A stretch of DNA of 64,000 nucleotides, taken from the NCBI RefSeq assembly GCF_000827125.1, contig NZ_CP010311.1, positions 2,232,001 through 2,296,000 of the forward strand. Direction: 5' to 3'. Positions 46,347 to 57,427 of this stretch are shown piece after piece (the stretch's first letter is position 1; each line of letters begins with the position of its first letter). A program made the position numbers and the translations under genes. Source of the DNA: Geoalkalibacter subterraneus (lineage in GTDB: Bacteria; Desulfobacterota; Desulfuromonadia; Desulfuromonadales; Geoalkalibacteraceae). Below the pieces are notes generated by a model, which ran no database searches, had not been told where the DNA came from, and saw only the letters and a list, made by a program, of their open reading frames with translations.

Positions 46347-46427
46347 ATCCTCTCTCCTTTCCCTCCGGGTATGGATCAAGGATTGCACTGGACCGAGACA
46401 GAATATGTCACAAAGCAAATTGCAGAT

Positions 46428-47435
46428 TCAGCGATGGAGGGCCTGCTTCAGACCGTCACGAAACTTCTCCCGTAGAAAGGGGGGGGAAAGAACCTCAACA
46501 TGAGGCAGGAAGGAATAAAGCCAGGAGAGAATCTCCCGCTCGCCTGCGGCGGTGAACGAAAGAGTAAGAGAGCCATCCTTGTTTTCAACAATAGACTGGT
46601 CAGGATGCCAGGTGCGCTCGCGGATCAGGTGCGCGATCTCAGCGCCGAACCTTGCCTCGATGTTCATTGCACAGTCATCAATCAATCCAAAAGCCTGACC
46701 GGTCAGATCAGAAGCATCGAAATCCTCCGGCACCTCAAAACGCTCTCGCAGAATCTCAATATCCTGAATGCGGTCAACCAGGAACAATCTCAGAGCCTTG
46801 CGGTTATGACTGTACCCCCCAAGGTAAAGCGCGCTCTGGTAAAAAAGTAAAAGATAGGGATCGAACAGGTAGCTCTGCGCTTCTCTGCGAGGCGGGCGAT
46901 ACTGCATGCGACACCGGTATTGAAACAGCAGGGCACGGCGTACTTTCTCCAGGATCTCTTTCTTGTCGTGATAATCGCGAACCCCCTGGAATAGAGGCAC
47001 CGCGGCTTCTGAAATCCGTTCAAGATGAGCCACATTGCGCGGCGAGAGGCTGGATCGGATCTTATCGAAGATGGAATCGAGATCTTCCTGAAATGGAGTC
47101 CCCTGCAAAAACCCCAGTTGCCCGCGACACAGGTACAGTGTCATCAACTCTTCCAGGGAAAAATTGATGGGAGGGACTTTTTTAAAGCCTGTCAGGAAAC
47201 GGTAAAGCGTTCGGCCGTCCGCCTGGGGTTCGCGCAGAAGGGGATACCCTGCGTCTGAGACGGCCTGAAGGTCACGATAAACGGTGCGACGGTCGACCTG
47301 GCATTCTTCCGCCAACTCCTCGACCGTCGCACCATAACGCGCTTCGAGCAGCCGGATCACATTGTGAAGCCTGGCTGCCTGACTGTATTTCTTAGCCGGT
47401 TTTCCGGGCCGGCGCTTGCCTTGCGTTTTATCCAT
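46428..47435 (-). CDS. WYL-domain HTH transcriptional regulator
   Basis: 335 aa: a basic N terminus, a winged HTH (residues about 20-75; RLLEARYGATVEELAEECQVDRRTVYRDLQAV) and a WYL domain (about 150-240; here YLFDPYLLLFYQSALYLGGYS) with a C-terminal WCX extension. WYL regulators sense ligands or nucleic acid ends and often control defence or DNA-damage genes. ATG 47435 is used; the frame opens earlier but the added 50 residues look non-coding. Its target is unknown; it lies after ugd. Confidence 0.85.
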   Translation of the reverse strand: MDKTQGKRRPGKPAKKYSQAARLHNVIRLLEARYGATVEELAEECQVDRRTVYRDLQAVSDAGYPLLREPQADGRTLYRFLTGFKKVPPINFSLEELMTLYLCRGQLGFLQGTPFQEDLDSIFDKIRSSLSPRNVAHLERISEAAVPLFQGVRDYHDKKEILEKVRRALLFQYRCRMQYRPPRREAQSYLFDPYLLLFYQSALYLGGYSHNRKALRLFLVDRIQDIEILRERFEVPEDFDASDLTGQAFGLIDDCAMNIEARFGAEIAHLIRERTWHPDQSIVENKDGSLTLSFTAAGEREILSWLYSFLPHVEVLSPPFLREKFRDGLKQALHR

Positions 47436-47466
47436 AAACCCTGCAGACCGTCCTACAGCAACTGAA

Positions 47467-48837
47467 TCAAAGGGAGCAGGAACTCGTCGCCGGCTGAACC
47501 TGCTTTCCGCGCCCCATTGCGTAATAATCGAATCCCATCGATTCCATGCGTTCCGGATCATACTGGTTGCGGCCGTCGAACACAACCGGAGCCTTCATCA
47601 GGCGCTTCATCGCATCGAAATCGGGGTGGCGAAACGGTTTCCACTCCGTGACCAGCACCATCGCATCGACACCTTTCAAGGCGTCGTACTGATGCTCGGT
47701 AAGGACGAGCTTTTCCTCTTCGAACCAGGCTTTGGGCAGCTCACGCCGTGCAGTTTCGGCAGCCACCGGATCATAGGCCAGCACCCGGGCCCCTGCCCCG
47801 ATCAACTGATGCAGAAGCGCGATTGAAGGAGCTTCGCGCATATCATCGGTGCCCGGCTTGAAAGCAAGCCCCCACACGGCAAAGGTCAGTCCGGAGAGGT
47901 CTTTGCCGAAGCGTGTCGAGATCTTTTCGCCCAGCATCATCTTCTGAAACAGGTTGCGTTGATGGACAGACTGCAATACCAGAGGAAAAAGCTGGCGCTG
48001 CTCGGCCATATGGATCAGTGCGTTAACATCTTTGGGAAAGCAGGATCCGCCGTAACCGCAGCCTGGATAAATAAAAGAATAGCCGATGCGAGAGTCCGAC
48101 CCGATGCCGAGACGCACTTTTTCCACATCGACTCCAAGACGCTCACAGAGGGTCGAAATTTCATTCATAAAGGAGATTTTGGTCGCTAGCATGGCGTTGG
48201 CGGTGTATTTGGTCATTTCGGCATCGCGAACGCCCATCACCATGATCTTGTCATGATTACGCGAAAAGTCAGCATACAACGTCCGCATCACCTCAGTGGC
48301 ACGCTCACTCTCCGAACCGATAATAATGCGATCAGGGCGCATGAAATCATCCACCGCGGCCCCCTCTTTGAGAAACTCGGGATTGCTGACCACATCGAAT
48401 GGATGATCAACGCCGCGATCCTGCAACTCCTCCAGAATCACTTCACGCACTCTTTCCCCGGTCCCGACCGGCACCGTGGATTTATCCACCACAACCGCAT
48501 ACTTATCAAGGTTGCGTCCGATTTCCCTCGCAACTTCAATTACATAACTCAGGTCGGCGGAGCCGTCCTCGCCCGCGGGAGTACCAACGGCAATGAAATA
48601 GACATCGCTGTCGGCCATGGCATCAGCCAGCGCCGTGGTAAAACGCAGCCGCCCTTCCTGAAAATTGTTCTGAACAATGCGCTCAAGACCGGGCTCGTAG
48701 ATGGGGATGATCCCTTCCTTGAGCCGCTCGATCTTACTTTCGTCCACATCGACGCAATAGACATTATGTCCCATTTCAGAAAAACAGGCGCCGGTCACCA
48801 GACCCACATAGCCGGTTCCTACCACAGTCAAATTCAT
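47467..48837 (-). CDS. ugd: UDP-glucose 6-dehydrogenase
   Basis: A 456-aa NAD-dependent enzyme making UDP-glucuronate for surface polysaccharides or LPS modification. N-terminal Rossmann MNLTVVGTGYVGLVTG, the catalytic Cys in YPGCGYGGSCFPKDV and the C-terminal GLAFKPGTDDMREAPS are diagnostic. GGAGG lies 10 bases before ATG 48837. It follows galE, so both draw on UDP-glucose. Confidence 0.95.
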   Translation of the reverse strand: MNLTVVGTGYVGLVTGACFSEMGHNVYCVDVDESKIERLKEGIIPIYEPGLERIVQNNFQEGRLRFTTALADAMADSDVYFIAVGTPAGEDGSADLSYVIEVAREIGRNLDKYAVVVDKSTVPVGTGERVREVILEELQDRGVDHPFDVVSNPEFLKEGAAVDDFMRPDRIIIGSESERATEVMRTLYADFSRNHDKIMVMGVRDAEMTKYTANAMLATKISFMNEISTLCERLGVDVEKVRLGIGSDSRIGYSFIYPGCGYGGSCFPKDVNALIHMAEQRQLFPLVLQSVHQRNLFQKMMLGEKISTRFGKDLSGLTFAVWGLAFKPGTDDMREAPSIALLHQLIGAGARVLAYDPVAAETARRELPKAWFEEEKLVLTEHQYDALKGVDAMVLVTEWKPFRHPDFDAMKRLMKAPVVFDGRNQYDPERMESMGFDYYAMGRGKQVQPATSSCSL

Positions 48838-48902
48838 GTTTTGAGTACCTCCATAAGAAAACACCAGGGATCAATTACACTGGCTTACTTTATTCGCGTC
48901 CG

Positions 48903-49971
<1,069 letters not shown>

Positions 49972-50769
49972 TTACCAACGTGCGCCTACGCGCAAACCAT
50001 AACCGTCCTGGCCAATGGGGGTGGGACCGAAAAAATAGCCCGGGTTGTCCTCGTGAAAACGCACCGCAATACGCGCTGAAAGTTCGCCAATCAACGCTCC
50101 GACCATGACATCGGACAGCCAGTGTTCATCATCATAGACTCTTGAGGCCCCGACGAGGCCGGCTAATCCGTAATAAAGCCACGGAGTCCATGTCTTCCTG
50201 CTGCGGCTGCTCAATACCCCGGCCAAGGCAAAAGCGTTGGCGGTATGCGCAGACGACAGGGAATGACGCGGGTCTGAAAAAGACAGGGGACGAAAAGACC
50301 AGGCATCTTCATCAGCATCCGGGCGGTGACGGCCAAAACCGACTTTTACTACTGCAGTTGCGGCCTGAGACAGAAAAACAGCCTCAAAGGCCAACTGCCC
50401 TGTCTGTGCCAGGTGAGGGTCATCCCGCCAGGTACCGACGCCCCACAGCAGCGCGGAAGCCCCCAAGCCAGTGGCCGGATGTCCGAGAAGATCAAATCCA
50501 TCAGCCAGATGATCGATCGAAGAGCTTCGATTTCGGCGCATTTCACTGCGGAAATCTTCGTCCCACAGTGACGCCAGGCCGGCAGCCCCGACAACCCCAA
50601 TACTCAGCAGGGTTTCCTGGCGCGTCCAGAGGCCATCAAGCGCAACAGCGTTCTGCTGTTCTTCGGCACATCCAGGAGAAGCATGAAAAATCCCACACAG
50701 AATGAGTACCACAAGAAGGCACCTCCCTCTGTGTGACAAAGCAGCGCCCCGGACACGTTTTTGGGCCAT
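49972..50769 (-). CDS. Periplasmic PAP2-family phosphatase
   Basis: 265 aa with a signal peptide (about residues 1-35, ending GCAEEQ) and a PAP2 domain: KVGFGRHRPD (KX6RP), SLSSAHTANAFALAG (third residue Ala in place of the usual PSGH Gly) and SRVYDDEHWLSDVMVGALIG (SRX5HX3D). Such enzymes remove phosphate from undecaprenyl diphosphate, phosphatidate or lipid A. The C terminus ends in an aromatic residue (GARW). It starts 11 bp after guaA with GGGGTGA before ATG 50769; the longer frame overlaps guaA. Confidence 0.82.
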   Translation of the reverse strand: MAQKRVRGAALSHRGRCLLVVLILCGIFHASPGCAEEQQNAVALDGLWTRQETLLSIGVVGAAGLASLWDEDFRSEMRRNRSSSIDHLADGFDLLGHPATGLGASALLWGVGTWRDDPHLAQTGQLAFEAVFLSQAATAVVKVGFGRHRPDADEDAWSFRPLSFSDPRHSLSSAHTANAFALAGVLSSRSRKTWTPWLYYGLAGLVGASRVYDDEHWLSDVMVGALIGELSARIAVRFHEDNPGYFFGPTPIGQDGYGLRVGARW

Positions 50770-50779
50770 CTTCACCCCG

Positions 50780-52342
50780 TCACTCCCACTCGATCGTAGC
50801 AGGCGGCTTGCTGGAGATGTCGTAGACCACGCGATTGACGCCCTTGACTTCATTGATGATGCGATTGCTGATGCGGGCCAGGTCGGCATAGGGCATGGGG
50901 TACCAACCGGCGGTCATGAAATCGCGGGTTTCAACCGCACGCAACGCAACCACATATTCATAAGTCCGGCCATCGCCCATGACGCCGACACTTTTTACCG
51001 GCAGAAAGACCGCAAACGCCTGGCTGATCTTGTCATAATGACCGGTGCGGAAGAGTTCTTCAATATAAATGGCATCGGCACGGCGCAGGATATCGGCATA
51101 GTCTTTTTTCACTTCTCCGAGGATGCGCACGCCAAGGCCCGGGCCGGGGAAAGGATGGCGCCAGACCATAGGGTGCGGCAGGCCGAGTTCCTCGCCGATG
51201 GCGCGTACTTCATCCTTGAAAAGTTCGCGCAGAGGCTCAAGAAGCTTGAGCTTCATGAACTCAGGCAGGCCGCCGACATTATGATGGCTCTTGATGTTGT
51301 GCGCCTTGCCGGTTTTACCGCCGGCCGATTCGATGACGTCGGGGTAAATAGTTCCCTGGGCAAGCCACGACGCCCCTTCAATCCTGGCCGACTCTTCTTC
51401 AAAGATCTCGATGAAAAGGTTGCCGATGATTTTTCGCTTGCGCTCCGGATCCGGCTCACCGGCCAGAGCCTGCATGAAGCGATCCTCGGCATCGACACGA
51501 ATTACGCGAACACCAAGGTTTTCAGCAAAAGTCGCCATCACCTGATCGCCCTCTCCGAGGCGCAGCAGTCCGTTGTCAACAAAAACACAGGTCAGTTGAT
51601 CGCCAATGGCGCGATGGATCAAGGCCGCCGCCACAGAAGAATCGACACCACCGGAAAGCCCGAGGATAACCTGCCCATGACCGACCTGCTCACGGATGCG
51701 TGCGACGGCATCATCGATGATCTGTCCGGGAGTCCATTGGCCGGTGCAGCCGCAGATTTTGCGCACAAAGGTGTCGATCAGGATTTCGCCGCGGGGCGTA
51801 TGGCTGACCTCCGGATGAAACTGCACCCCGTAGAGCTTGAGTTCGGCATTCTCAATGGCGCAAACCGGCGCGTTATCGCTGCGGGCCACCGTTTCGAAGC
51901 CTTCCGGCATCCTTTCCACATGGTCGCCGTGGCTCATCCAGACCGGGCTTTTGCCCTCAACGAAGAAGCCGTCGAACAAGGGCCCCGGGCACCCCTGGGC
52001 GATCAGATCGGCATGGCCGTATTCGCGCTTGCCGGCCGGTACGACCAGACCGCCGAAGTGGTGGCTCATCACCTGCATGCCGTAGCAGATACCCAGAACC
52101 GGCACCCCCAGTTCGAAAACCGCATCGGAAAGACCCGGAGCACCTTCTTCATAAACCGATTTCGGGCCGCCGGAGAGAATAATGCCCTTAGGTGCAAACG
52201 CGCGGATCTCATCCTGTGTCATGTCATAAGGATGCAGTTCGCAATAAACGTGTGCCTCACGCACGCGCCGGGCAATCAACTGAGTATACTGGGACCCGAA
52301 ATCTAGAATGAGGATCTTTTCCTGATGAATATCCTGAACCAT
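50780..52342 (-). CDS. guaA: GMP synthase (glutamine-hydrolysing)
   Basis: 520 aa: an N-terminal class I glutamine amidotransferase (nucleophile in GICYGMQVM; His/Glu in FHPEVSHT), an ATP-pyrophosphatase domain with [14 protein letters not shown], and a C-terminal dimerisation domain ending ATIEWE. It converts XMP to GMP. ATG 52342 has GGAG 9 bases upstream and is preferred to GTG 52357. It lies after guaB but behind a terminator, so it probably has its own promoter. Confidence 0.97.
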   Translation of the reverse strand: MVQDIHQEKILILDFGSQYTQLIARRVREAHVYCELHPYDMTQDEIRAFAPKGIILSGGPKSVYEEGAPGLSDAVFELGVPVLGICYGMQVMSHHFGGLVVPAGKREYGHADLIAQGCPGPLFDGFFVEGKSPVWMSHGDHVERMPEGFETVARSDNAPVCAIENAELKLYGVQFHPEVSHTPRGEILIDTFVRKICGCTGQWTPGQIIDDAVARIREQVGHGQVILGLSGGVDSSVAAALIHRAIGDQLTCVFVDNGLLRLGEGDQVMATFAENLGVRVIRVDAEDRFMQALAGEPDPERKRKIIGNLFIEIFEEESARIEGASWLAQGTIYPDVIESAGGKTGKAHNIKSHHNVGGLPEFMKLKLLEPLRELFKDEVRAIGEELGLPHPMVWRHPFPGPGLGVRILGEVKKDYADILRRADAIYIEELFRTGHYDKISQAFAVFLPVKSVGVMGDGRTYEYVVALRAVETRDFMTAGWYPMPYADLARISNRIINEVKGVNRVVYDISSKPPATIEWE

Positions 52343-52375
52343 GAGCGGTGACTCCACTGCGAAAAAAAGGTCGCT

Positions 52376-52414
52376 AAAAAATCGCGGGGCCGGGATTCAT
52401 GGTCCCGCCCCCGC
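52376..52414 (-). terminator. Rho-independent terminator after guaB
   Basis: A 12-bp near-perfect stem (GCGGGGGCGGGA / TCCCGGCCCCGC on the minus strand, one mismatch) with a seven-base loop, then GATTTTTT. It lies 30 bases past the guaB stop and separates guaB from guaA. Confidence 0.88.
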
Positions 52415-52443
52415 AAGGTGTTATATCCTTATGGGCTGTCGCA

Positions 52444-54060
<1,617 letters not shown>

Positions 54061-54122
54061 CTATCCCAGGAGACGTCCTGATATCAAGCCCAACTTACAA
54101 AAACCCGGTACAGAGAAAATGA

Positions 54123-55193
54123 TTATTGAGGGATGAACTCTTCGCGGCTTTTCATGCGCAAAACGGAAGCGGCAAGCAGCTTCACCGTATTTTCCAGGTC
54201 TTCGAGGGAGAGAAGTTCCACGGGCGTATGCATATAGCGCAGCGGCACATTGACCAGCCCGGTCGCTACTCCGCCGCGCGAGAGCTGCATGACATTGGCA
54301 TCGGTGCCGGTGGCACGCGGATGACCGAGAACCTGATAAGGGATCTGCTCTTCGCGAGCCGTCTCCACCAGGAGATCGAACAATGCCGGATTGATGTTGG
54401 GGCCTCGACCGATTACTGGGCCGCTGCCGACGCGGATGTCACCATGTTCCTTTTTGTCGACGTCGGGAAAATCGGTGGCAAAGCCCACTTCGATGGCAAT
54501 TCCCACATCCGGGTTGACGCCGTAAACGCTGGTTGCCCCGCCGCGCAGGCCGACTTCCTCCTGCACGGTTGAAACACCATAAAAATCAACGGCGAGCTCC
54601 TTCCGGGATCGCAGCTCTTCCAGCACCCGGGCAACAACGAAAACCCCCATCTTGTCATCAAACGCCCGGGAGGTCACTCGATCGTTCTGCAAACGCTCCA
54701 GACCAACTGCAAATGTAATCGCGTCCCCTACCGACACCAGTTCCTGCGCCTCGTCCCGGTTCCGGCATCCGATGTCGATAAACTGGCTCTTGATCTTGAT
54801 GACCGATTCGCGATCCTTGGGTTCAATCTGATGAATAGGCTTTTTACCGACCAAACCGTTGACTGTGCCGCGCCGCCCGTGGATTCTGACCCTCTGCCCG
54901 GGCACAAGATGGGCATCGACACCACCGATAGCGGCGAAATAAATAAAGCCCTGATCATCGACATGCTTGACCATAAAACCGATTTCATCGCAATGACCCG
55001 CCAGCATGACCCGGAGCGGACTTTCACCCTGCCCTTTGAGGCGGGCGATCACGTTGCCCATAACGTCGGTGCGTAATTCATCGGCAATATTTTCAACCGC
55101 GCGGCGAAAGACACGCTGAGCGGGCTGTTCAAATCCGGAAGGGCTGGGCGCCTCTACCAGTTCCTTAAGAAAATTGAAATGTTTCTCATTCAT
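54123..55193 (-). CDS. M42-family glutamyl/other aminopeptidase
   Basis: A 356-aa cytosolic metallopeptidase (YsdC/FrvX/CelM family). The two-metal site residues are visible in LAGHCDEIGFMV, AFDDKMGVFV, QEEVGLRGG and VEVGFATD. A PDZ-like insert lies at about residues 70-165. These form large dodecameric (TET) assemblies and trim peptides; substrate preference is not readable. Confidence 0.9.
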   Translation of the reverse strand: MNEKHFNFLKELVEAPSPSGFEQPAQRVFRRAVENIADELRTDVMGNVIARLKGQGESPLRVMLAGHCDEIGFMVKHVDDQGFIYFAAIGGVDAHLVPGQRVRIHGRRGTVNGLVGKKPIHQIEPKDRESVIKIKSQFIDIGCRNRDEAQELVSVGDAITFAVGLERLQNDRVTSRAFDDKMGVFVVARVLEELRSRKELAVDFYGVSTVQEEVGLRGGATSVYGVNPDVGIAIEVGFATDFPDVDKKEHGDIRVGSGPVIGRGPNINPALFDLLVETAREEQIPYQVLGHPRATGTDANVMQLSRGGVATGLVNVPLRYMHTPVELLSLEDLENTVKLLAASVLRMKSREEFIPQ

Positions 55194-55245
55194 GGATAAG
55201 ACCTGTCTGTAATTCGTAGCTCAAACACCAAAACCCGACACCTTG

Positions 55246-55270
55246 CCCCTCAGCCCTCAGCCCAACGCCC
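55246..55270 (-). repeat. G-quadruplex motif in a G-rich spacer
   Basis: On the minus strand GGG-N4-GGG-N4-GGG-N4-GGGG, within a 95-base spacer (55205-55300) that has eight runs of three or more G. It lies between the PHP gene and the M42 peptidase, so it is in the leader of the peptidase mRNA if the two are co-transcribed. Confidence 0.5.
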
Positions 55271-55297
55271 AAGGCCTCACACCCTATAACCCGCGCC

Positions 55298-55951
55298 TTA
55301 CCCCCTCATAGCCTTATCAACCAGGGCGGCACTGTTGCGACGACACTGCTCATACTCTTCATCGCTCAACCCCGCCCCCAGCGCCACATTACGGGACATT
55401 TCGGCTGAAACAAGATCTCCGGGGGCGTGAGCGTCGTTGTTGACAACCAGCTTGGCCTTGTATTTTCTCGCCAACTGCGCAACATGCCCGTTGGTAAGAC
55501 TGTGGCCTTTGCGTGTCGTGATTTCAAGGCAGACACCGCGCGCGGCGGCAAGCTCCACATCTTCATCGCGAATCAACCCGGGATGAGAAAGAATATCGAT
55601 ATCCGCCGCCAGGGCGGCGGCGTTGGTCCCCTCCGCGACCGGCTCCACCAGCGTTTCACCGTGGCAGACGACTATGCGGGCGCCCAGTTCCCGCGCCCGT
55701 ATGGCTGCTGCAGCAATCTGATTCGGCGGGATATGAGTCAGCTCGATTCCCGGAATCACCTTTATCCCCCAGGCATCCCCATAAATAGCCGCGGCTTCAA
55801 CCACCCTGGGAATGATGAAATCGAAATTGGAAAGGTCGCCATGATCGGTCAGAGCCATGGCTTCATAGCCGGCCACTGCCGCGCGCCGAATCAGTTCGGC
55901 AGGAATCAGTTCGCCGTCGCTGAAGAGTGTATGCATATGCAGATCAATCAT
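55298..55951 (-). CDS. PHP-domain phosphoesterase (histidinol-phosphatase-like)
   Basis: A 217-aa PHP protein with metal ligands in DLHMHTLFSDG, LTDHGD, PGIELTH, VVCHGET, ILSHPG and NNDAHAPGD. It is shorter than HisK histidinol phosphatase and belongs to the stand-alone PHP group, whose substrates vary. ATG 55951 has AAGGA 9 bases upstream and overlaps the end of the preceding regulator gene by 8 bp, so the two are co-translated. Confidence 0.85.
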   Translation of the reverse strand: MIDLHMHTLFSDGELIPAELIRRAAVAGYEAMALTDHGDLSNFDFIIPRVVEAAAIYGDAWGIKVIPGIELTHIPPNQIAAAAIRARELGARIVVCHGETLVEPVAEGTNAAALAADIDILSHPGLIRDEDVELAAARGVCLEITTRKGHSLTNGHVAQLARKYKAKLVVNNDAHAPGDLVSAEMSRNVALGAGLSDEEYEQCRRNSAALVDKAMRG

Positions 55952-57419
55952 GATCACGGTCCTTTTGAATGAATTCTGTCGCCAGATAAACAAGCAGGTT
56001 GCGCACTCCTTCCCTGTCCCCCCTGTTTAACATGAAACCTTCCCCGTCCGCCTCATTGAAAACAATCCGCGCCAGGGGCACCTTGGCCCGGCTTGCAAAA
56101 AATTGCTCTGCGGATCCGGTTTTGCCGGGTACGGCGAAAGAGAGAGCCCCCAACAAACGCCGGCAGAACGGAGCCCACAGGGGACCGGCATCCTCCATGG
56201 CCGGAAGAAGCAGAAGGCGCAGAGAGAAGGTCTCGCCAAGCCTCAGATACCCAATATCGTGTATGGTGCCCAGGCCAAGAGCCGCAGCGCCCCCCGGTTC
56301 CACTCTGAATTCGGCAATCCCCTGAAAAGATTGGATCAAACGCTGAACATCCTCGGAAGCTGAAGCGAGCACCAGCAGTTTCATGGAAGCTTCTTCCAGC
56401 AGGCTGTCCCCTTCCCCCAGACTGTCTTTGAGACGAATGATCTCCTCGGAGGTCAGAAGCGACCGCGAGGTGCCGGCTGTAGACTGTTCGCGCCGGACCT
56501 CGATCAGACCTTTCTCAATGAGAATTTTTACGATCTGCAGGATATCGTAATCGCTGCGCGGGCAGTGATCGAGCAGATCTCCGAGACGGGGGTGGTGTTC
56601 GAGCAACACCAGAATCTCCTGGGTGGTCGGGCGCAGACCGCGAGGCAGACGCTCCAGGGGCACTTTAAGAGCAAGAAGGGCATCGTGCGGCGGCAGATCG
56701 CCGGACATGGCGTTGAGTTCATCGCTCTGCCGCAAACCTTCCATGATCAGATGATCAAGGGGCTGCGTGATGCGTACTTCGCCGCCGGCGACACCGGGTG
56801 AAAAAGAAAAATGTCCTTTGTCCCAGGTCAGAAGTCGGAAAAACGCTTTCTCTCCCTCGACGGAACCGAGGCGAGCGTTCACAACGGTTCCTTCAAGAAG
56901 TTGGATCTCTCCCCTAACACTGTCGCGATCAAGCCTCAGGGTGCCGTCTTTGCGGTTGTGTCCCAGAATCTGCAGCATATCCGTCAATGAGACCTGCTCC
57001 AGATCACCTTCGACCTGCTTCCCCCCCCGGGTCACCTCTTCAGTGCGCTCCTGCCGACTGAGATGTCCCAGGGCCACCGACAACAACTGCTCGTGATTGA
57101 AAGGGCGTGCCAGGTAGTGATCGCGATGACGGCGAAAACCTTCGACATCCCGCCCCTCGGGACCGACGAAGAGAAAGGCCAGTTTGTCCGTACGGGGATT
57201 GGCGCGTAGAATCTGGCCGAGGCGAGGCCCGTCGATCATGGGGAGATCGACATCGACGACCATCAGGTCAGGAACCATGGCGAGGGCTCGCTCCAGAGCC
57301 TGACTGCCATCGCCGCAGGTATGAACGGAAAAACCGCGGCGCGCCAGGGCCTGGGCGACTTCTGCAAAATCGCCACGGGTGCTGGCAAATAGAATTTTTT
57401 TACCGGTAGACGTGTTCAT
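55944..57419 (-). CDS. Pseudo-receiver protein with DUF4388 (PATAN) domain
   Basis: 491 aa. Residues 1-120 fold like a response-regulator receiver and keep the Asp in LMVVDVDLPMIDG, but the acidic pair near the N terminus is replaced (ILFASTRGDF) and the conserved Lys is Arg (YLARPF). Residues about 135-240 are a DUF4388/PATAN domain (GDLEQVSLTDMLQILGHNRKDGTLRL). A winged-helix-like region follows (about 255-315), and residues 340-480 resemble a decayed small-GTPase fold without a P-loop. Encoded 8 bp after the receiver-GAF-GGDEF gene. Probably a protein-interaction regulator. Confidence 0.75.
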   Translation of the reverse strand: MNTSTGKKILFASTRGDFAEVAQALARRGFSVHTCGDGSQALERALAMVPDLMVVDVDLPMIDGPRLGQILRANPRTDKLAFLFVGPEGRDVEGFRRHRDHYLARPFNHEQLLSVALGHLSRQERTEEVTRGGKQVEGDLEQVSLTDMLQILGHNRKDGTLRLDRDSVRGEIQLLEGTVVNARLGSVEGEKAFFRLLTWDKGHFSFSPGVAGGEVRITQPLDHLIMEGLRQSDELNAMSGDLPPHDALLALKVPLERLPRGLRPTTQEILVLLEHHPRLGDLLDHCPRSDYDILQIVKILIEKGLIEVRREQSTAGTSRSLLTSEEIIRLKDSLGEGDSLLEEASMKLLVLASASEDVQRLIQSFQGIAEFRVEPGGAAALGLGTIHDIGYLRLGETFSLRLLLLPAMEDAGPLWAPFCRRLLGALSFAVPGKTGSAEQFFASRAKVPLARIVFNEADGEGFMLNRGDREGVRNLLVYLATEFIQKDRDHD

Positions 57420-57427
57420 AGAGATAC

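Noticed and set aside
50702-52306. 534-codon + strand open frame
   Set aside because: Antisense to guaA, which is complete with catalytic motifs in all domains.
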